DNA from: Delftia tsuruhatensis
GTDB lineage: Bacteria > Pseudomonadota > Gammaproteobacteria > Burkholderiales > Burkholderiaceae_C
NCBI RefSeq assembly: GCF_903815225.1
Contig: NZ_LR813084.1
Coordinates: 2,460,501 to 2,524,500, forward strand
DNA length: 64,000 nucleotides
Direction of reading: 5' to 3'
Shown: positions 60,456-64,000 of the stretch, one piece after another
Layout of the letters: every line of letters starts with the position of its first letter
Position numbering within the stretch: the stretch's first letter is position 1
Translations under genes and position numbers: made by a program
Notes under the pieces: model-generated
The model's database searches: none
What the model was told of the DNA's origin: nothing
What the model saw: only the letters and a program-made list of their open reading frames with translations

Positions 60456-60485
60456 AGACAGCCCGCATTCGCGGGCTGTTTTGCA
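60456..60485 (+). terminator. Rho-independent terminator of the Lrp-AraC-VOC operon
   Basis: ACAGCCCGC-ATTC-GCGGGCTGT then TTTTGC, a 9-bp stem beginning 6 nt after the VOC stop. Confidence 0.9.
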
Positions 60486-60515
60486 TTCAAGGCCGGACTG
60501 GGCCTCGATCGATGG

Positions 60516-61997
60516 TCAATCGACGTTGGAGCCCAGCTGCATGTCCTTGTACTTCACAATGCGCGAGCCCTTGACCAGGCGGTAGCCGCCCCAGATCAGC
60601 AGGAACAGCGGCAGGCCGATGTAGGTGGCGACCACGCCGGTCCAGTCGATGCGGTCGGCCATGAAGGCTTCGTAGTTCTGGCCCAGGGTGATCACCATGC
60701 ACAGCACGAAGGCGAAGATGGGGCCGAACGGGAACCAGGACGCGCGGTAGGGCAGGTGGTTGAGGTCCAGGCCCTGGGCCTCGTAGCCTTTGCGGAAGCG
60801 GTAGTGGCTGATGGCGATGCCCAGCCAGGCGATGAAACCGGTCATTCCCGACAGGTTCAGCAGCCAGATGTAGACCAGCTGCGGGCTGAAGATGTTGGTC
60901 AGGAAGCACAGTGCCGCCACCACGGTGGTGGCCAGCAGCGCCATGGTGGGGACGCCGCGCTTGTTGACATGGGAGAACACGCGCGGTGCCATGCGCTGGC
61001 AGGCCAGGGTGTAGAGCATGCGCGTGGAGGCATACATGCCCGAGTTGCCGGCCGACAGCACCGAGGTCAGCACCACGGCATTCATCAGGGCGGCGGCCGA
61101 CAGCAGGCCCGCGCGCTCGAAGACCAGGGTGAAGGGGCTGACGCTGATGTCGCCGACCTCGTTCTTGAGCAGGTGCGGGTCGGTATAGGGAATCAGCAGG
61201 CTGATGACCAGGATGGCAAAGACATAGAACAGCAGGATGCGCCAGAACACCTGGCGCACGGCGCGCGGCACGTTCCGGGCAGGATCCTCGGACTCGCCGG
61301 CCGCGATGCCTATCAGCTCCGTGCCCTGGAAGGAAAAGCCCACGATCATCGCCACGCCGATCAGCGCCGAGAACCCGCCCGCGAAGGGCGCATCGCCCTG
61401 TGTCCACAGCGCGATGCTGCCCCAGAGGCCCTCGGGCGCACCACCGCGCATGATGCCCAGGATCATGAGCAAGCCCACGCCGATGAACAGGATGACGGTG
61501 GTGACCTTGATGGCGGCGAACCAGTACTCGGCTTCGCCGAAGCCTTTGACCGAGATGGCGTTGAGGCCGAACATGATGGCCAGGAAGCCCGCGCTCCAGA
61601 GCACGCCATTGCTGTCCGGGAACCAGTAGGCCATCACCAGCTGCGCGGCCACCAGGTCCACGGCGATGGTCACGGCCCAGTTGTACCAGTAGTTCCAACC
61701 CAGCGCGAAGCCGAAGCCTTCGTCCACGTAGCGCGCGCCGTAGGTGGCGAACGAGCCGGAGACGGGCAGGTTGGCGGCCATTTCTCCGAGGCTGGTCATC
61801 AGGAAGTAGACCATCAGGCCCACGATCATGTAGGCCAGCAGGGCGCCGCCGGGGCCCGCCTGGGAGATGGTGGCGCCCGAGGCGACGAACAGGCCGGTGC
61901 CGATGGAGCCGCCGATGGCGATCATGGACAGGTGCCGCGCCTTGAGTTCGCGCCTGAGCGCCGAAGGGGCGGCGTTGTTGGAGTGGTCTGCTGCCAT
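60516..61997 (-). CDS. Amino-acid permease, AAT/APC family (LysP-like)
   Basis: 493 residues with twelve hydrophobic segments. The N-terminal RRELKARHLSMIAIGGSIGTGLFVASG is the AAT signature, followed by GEMAANLPVSGSFATYGARYVDEGFGFALGWNYW. It is an inner-membrane proton symporter; the substrate may be lysine or an aromatic or neutral amino acid. ATG 61997 is the family start. A terminator-like hairpin lies about 75-100 nt upstream in its leader. Confidence 0.92.
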   Translation of the reverse strand: MAADHSNNAAPSALRRELKARHLSMIAIGGSIGTGLFVASGATISQAGPGGALLAYMIVGLMVYFLMTSLGEMAANLPVSGSFATYGARYVDEGFGFALGWNYWYNWAVTIAVDLVAAQLVMAYWFPDSNGVLWSAGFLAIMFGLNAISVKGFGEAEYWFAAIKVTTVILFIGVGLLMILGIMRGGAPEGLWGSIALWTQGDAPFAGGFSALIGVAMIVGFSFQGTELIGIAAGESEDPARNVPRAVRQVFWRILLFYVFAILVISLLIPYTDPHLLKNEVGDISVSPFTLVFERAGLLSAAALMNAVVLTSVLSAGNSGMYASTRMLYTLACQRMAPRVFSHVNKRGVPTMALLATTVVAALCFLTNIFSPQLVYIWLLNLSGMTGFIAWLGIAISHYRFRKGYEAQGLDLNHLPYRASWFPFGPIFAFVLCMVITLGQNYEAFMADRIDWTGVVATYIGLPLFLLIWGGYRLVKGSRIVKYKDMQLGSNVD

Positions 61998-62069
61998 GGA
62001 GGTGTCGGTTGGTGGATCAGATCCCGCGTGGCCGGTGGCTGCTGCGGGGGCAAAAAAGGTGGAACAGGA

Positions 62070-62098
62070 AAAACAAAAGAGCCGCGCTGGCGCGGCCC
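62070..62098 (-). terminator. Intrinsic-terminator-like hairpin in the permease leader
   Basis: On the minus strand GCCGCGC-CA-GCGCGGC is followed by TCTTTTGTTTTT. It lies upstream of the permease ATG, not after a gene on that strand; the gene beyond it, the LysR gene ending at 62254, shares the strand, so it may end that transcript or act as an attenuator. Confidence 0.65.
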
Positions 62099-62253
62099 CG
62101 TCATGGTGCATGCACCGCGACGGCGTGATTGTCCGAGAACACAGCCATCGCGGAAAGGCAGGAGTTTAATCTCCCTTCACCCGCATAAGCGGATCTGAAC
62201 CGGCGCCCACTGTGTGCAATGCGCCACGCCCGGGAAGACACCCAGGGCATCGC

Positions 62254-63144
62254 CTACCACTGCGTCTGCGCCAGCAGCAACCGGGCCAGCACCTTGATGC
62301 GCGGCGAAGCCTGGCGTGTGCGCGGGTAGACCAGGGACAGCTCGCGGGCGCGGCCTTCGTGCTGGGGCAGCAGCCGCACCAGGCGGCCGGCCTGCAGGTG
62401 TCCGCGCACGGCGAATTCCATGACCTGGGCGACGCCCAGGCCGTTCACCGAGCCCTCCACCAGCGGATCGCCGCTGTCGAAGGTGACGGTCTTGGGGGCC
62501 ATCCAGTCAAGCATCTCGCCGCCGCCCGCCAGGAACTGCCAGGGCACGCGCCGGCCCAGGTAGTGGTTGTAGACCGCCAGGCAACTGTGCTGCGCCAGTT
62601 CGTCCAGGGTCTGCGGCGTACCGCGCGTCGCCAGATAGGCCGGCGAGGCCACGGTCACCCAGCGCAGCGGAGGCAGGGCGCGCGCGATCATGCGGCTGTC
62701 GGCCAGCGGGCCGATGCGCACGGCGGCATCGAAGCCTTCCTCCACCATGTCCACCAGGCGGTCGGTGAAACTGGCATCGATCTGCAGCTGGGGATGCTCG
62801 TGCAGCAACTGCCCGAGCAGCGGCACCAGCACGATGCGCCCCAGCATGGAAGGCGCCGTCATGCGCAGCACGCCGCTGGGGGCGCAGCGGCGGTCGCTGA
62901 CCAGCTTGCGCGCCTCCTCCAGCCCGGCGATCAGCGGGGTGCAGCGGTCCACCAGCGCGCAGCCGTCGGGCGTGAGCGAGACGCTGCGCGTATTGCGGTT
63001 GAGCAGTTGCGCGCCCAGGTCCTTTTCCAGCTGGGCCACGGCGCGCGAGATGCGTGACTGGCTGGTGCCCAGCTGGTTGGCGGCCTGGGTGAAGCTGCGG
63101 CTTTCCGCCACCTTGATGAGCATGAGGACGGCGTTGAGGTCCAT
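62254..63144 (-). CDS. LysR-type transcriptional regulator
   Basis: 296 residues. The winged helix is at 1-60 (MDLNAVLMLIKVAESRSFTQAANQLGTSQSRISRAVAQLEKDL) and the effector domain follows to the end (PAYLATRGTPQTLDEL, HYLGRRVPW). It belongs to the group of drug-efflux and aromatic-compound regulators. It is divergent from an MFS exporter 91 bp away, the usual regulator-transporter arrangement. ATG 63144 is the family start. Confidence 0.92.
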   Translation of the reverse strand: MDLNAVLMLIKVAESRSFTQAANQLGTSQSRISRAVAQLEKDLGAQLLNRNTRSVSLTPDGCALVDRCTPLIAGLEEARKLVSDRRCAPSGVLRMTAPSMLGRIVLVPLLGQLLHEHPQLQIDASFTDRLVDMVEEGFDAAVRIGPLADSRMIARALPPLRWVTVASPAYLATRGTPQTLDELAQHSCLAVYNHYLGRRVPWQFLAGGGEMLDWMAPKTVTFDSGDPLVEGSVNGLGVAQVMEFAVRGHLQAGRLVRLLPQHEGRARELSLVYPRTRQASPRIKVLARLLLAQTQW

Positions 63145-63235
63145 GGAGTCTCCGGGTTCGATTGATCTGATTTTGCATAGGAAAAATGAAAATCTGATAT
63201 TTATCTTCGGAAATGCATTAATTAGGATCGGCCCC

Positions 63236-64000
63236 ATGCCGTTGACCGATTCTTCCGCTGGCGCCATGCGCCACCCGCGCGCCGCCCTGGCGCTGCTGTC
63301 CCTGTCCCAGCTGCTGATCGCGCTGGATGCCACCATCGTCTTCGTCGCGCTCGACGCCATGGGCCGTCAGCTGCAGATGGATGCTCGCCACCTGCAATGG
63401 GTGGTCAGCGCCTACAGCGTGGCCTTTGGTGGCTGCCTGTTGCTGGGCGGGCGCTGCGCCGACCTGCTGGGCAAGCGGCGCATGTACGTGGCGGGCATGG
63501 CGCTGTTCGGCCTGGCCTCCCTGGTCGGCGGCCTTGCCTTGCAGCCCTGGCAACTGGTGCTGGGCCGCGCAGGGCAGGGCGTGGCCGCAGCGCTGCTGTT
63601 CCCCGCCACGCTGTCGCTGATCAACACCCTGTACGCGGCCGGCCCCGAGCGCAACCGCGCCGTGGCCGTCTGGAGCATGGCTTCAGCTGGCGGACTGGCG
63701 GCCGGTGCGCTGCTGGGCGGCGTACTCACGCAGACGCTGGGCTGGAACTGGGTGCTGTGGGTGCTGGTGCCCGTGGCCTGGCCCTGCGCCCTCGGCGCGC
63801 TGCGCTTTTTGCCGCCTTCGGCGCAGACAGGGCGCGCGGCGCCGGGCCAGGGGTTTGATCTGGCCGGCTGTCTGAGCGTGACCGTGGGCAGCAGCCTGCT
63901 GGTGACGGCCCTGGTGCAGGGACCCGAATGGGGCTTTGCCGATGGGGCCACGCTGGGCACGCTGGCCGTGGCCCTGGTGGCGCTGGCACTGTTCTGGCGC
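63236..64000 (+). CDS. MFS transporter, DHA2 (EmrB/QacA) type, N-terminal part
   Basis: 255 codons are visible and the frame runs off the window end. The first helices and motif A are clear: LIALDATIVFVALDAMG and GGRCADLLGKRRMYVAG. Motif C (AGGLAAGALLGGVLTQTLGWNW) marks a drug/proton antiporter of the 14-helix type. ATG 63236 has TAGGA upstream. It is divergent from, and probably regulated by, the LysR gene. Substrate unknown. Confidence 0.9.
   Translation, partial: MPLTDSSAGAMRHPRAALALLSLSQLLIALDATIVFVALDAMGRQLQMDARHLQWVVSAYSVAFGGCLLLGGRCADLLGKRRMYVAGMALFGLASLVGGLALQPWQLVLGRAGQGVAAALLFPATLSLINTLYAAGPERNRAVAVWSMASAGGLAAGALLGGVLTQTLGWNWVLWVLVPVAWPCALGALRFLPPSAQTGRAAPGQGFDLAGCLSVTVGSSLLVTALVQGPEWGFADGATLGTLAVALVALALFWR

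Overview
This is a very G+C-rich, gene-dense chromosomal window of betaproteobacterial type. Paired Bug/TTT-type solute receptors, the pobA-IclR pair, a livKHMGF operon, a tandem glycine riboswitch before gcvTHP and an IPTL-CTERM-like surface protein all point to the Comamonadaceae, most likely Delftia, Comamonas or Acidovorax. The genus is an inference from gene content; no rRNA, tRNA or marker gene is present. I see no insertion sequence, prophage, integrase or CRISPR array.

Layout. 1-1765: tail of an amino-acid ABC receptor plus two permeases. 2031-2693: PRC-barrel and CsbD stress proteins. 3046-6023: a large repeat protein whose signal peptide and body are in different frames. 6218-7522: PhzF and an unknown protein. 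7781-16726: a five-gene TOMM (azole-modified peptide) locus made of a kinase/cyclase-like/ATPase/helical-repeat regulator, a duplicated nitrile-hydratase-like precursor, an LCM-family methyltransferase, a fused YcaO cyclodehydratase and an FHA protein. 17033-21430: DUF6886, GFA, a D-threonine-aldolase-like PLP enzyme, a Bug receptor and a LysR regulator. 21444-24454: IclR regulator, pobA and a 2OG-Fe dioxygenase. 24505-25718: universal stress protein and hemerythrin, each with an FNR/ANR-like palindrome. 25772-28325: Bug receptor and M20 amidohydrolase. 28339-38054: a signalling and stress block with two histidine kinases, an accessory sigma-54, an NtrC-type regulator, topoisomerase IB and several tiny or low-complexity proteins. 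38319-41426: SDR/pdxY operon, a truncated SMI1/KNR4-like protein and an STM3941-like protein. 41490-46453: liv operon. 46794-49699: PAS histidine kinase coupled to an RluA-type synthase. 49857-54788: gcvTHP under a tandem glycine riboswitch. 54958-64000: acyl-CoA synthetase, two lipoproteins, HAD protein, Lrp/AraC/VOC operon, amino-acid permease with a leader terminator, and a LysR/MFS pair cut by the window edge.

The TOMM locus is the main candidate for new biology. The family is known in outline (TIGRFAM kinase/cyclase fusion and BMA_0021-type precursors, from memory), but its product is not, as far as I know. Here a Ser/Thr kinase and an FHA phosphopeptide reader bracket the peptide-modifying genes. 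The cyclase-like domain has lost a metal aspartate, the precursor is two fused copies of one module ending in Thr-Cys, and the methyltransferase belongs to a family that esterifies C-terminal carboxylates. Secondary points of interest are the oxygen-responsive palindromes, the octanucleotide repeats upstream of the accessory rpoN, and a set of Gln/Asn-rich, Pro-rich and 23-residue proteins with good ribosome binding sites.
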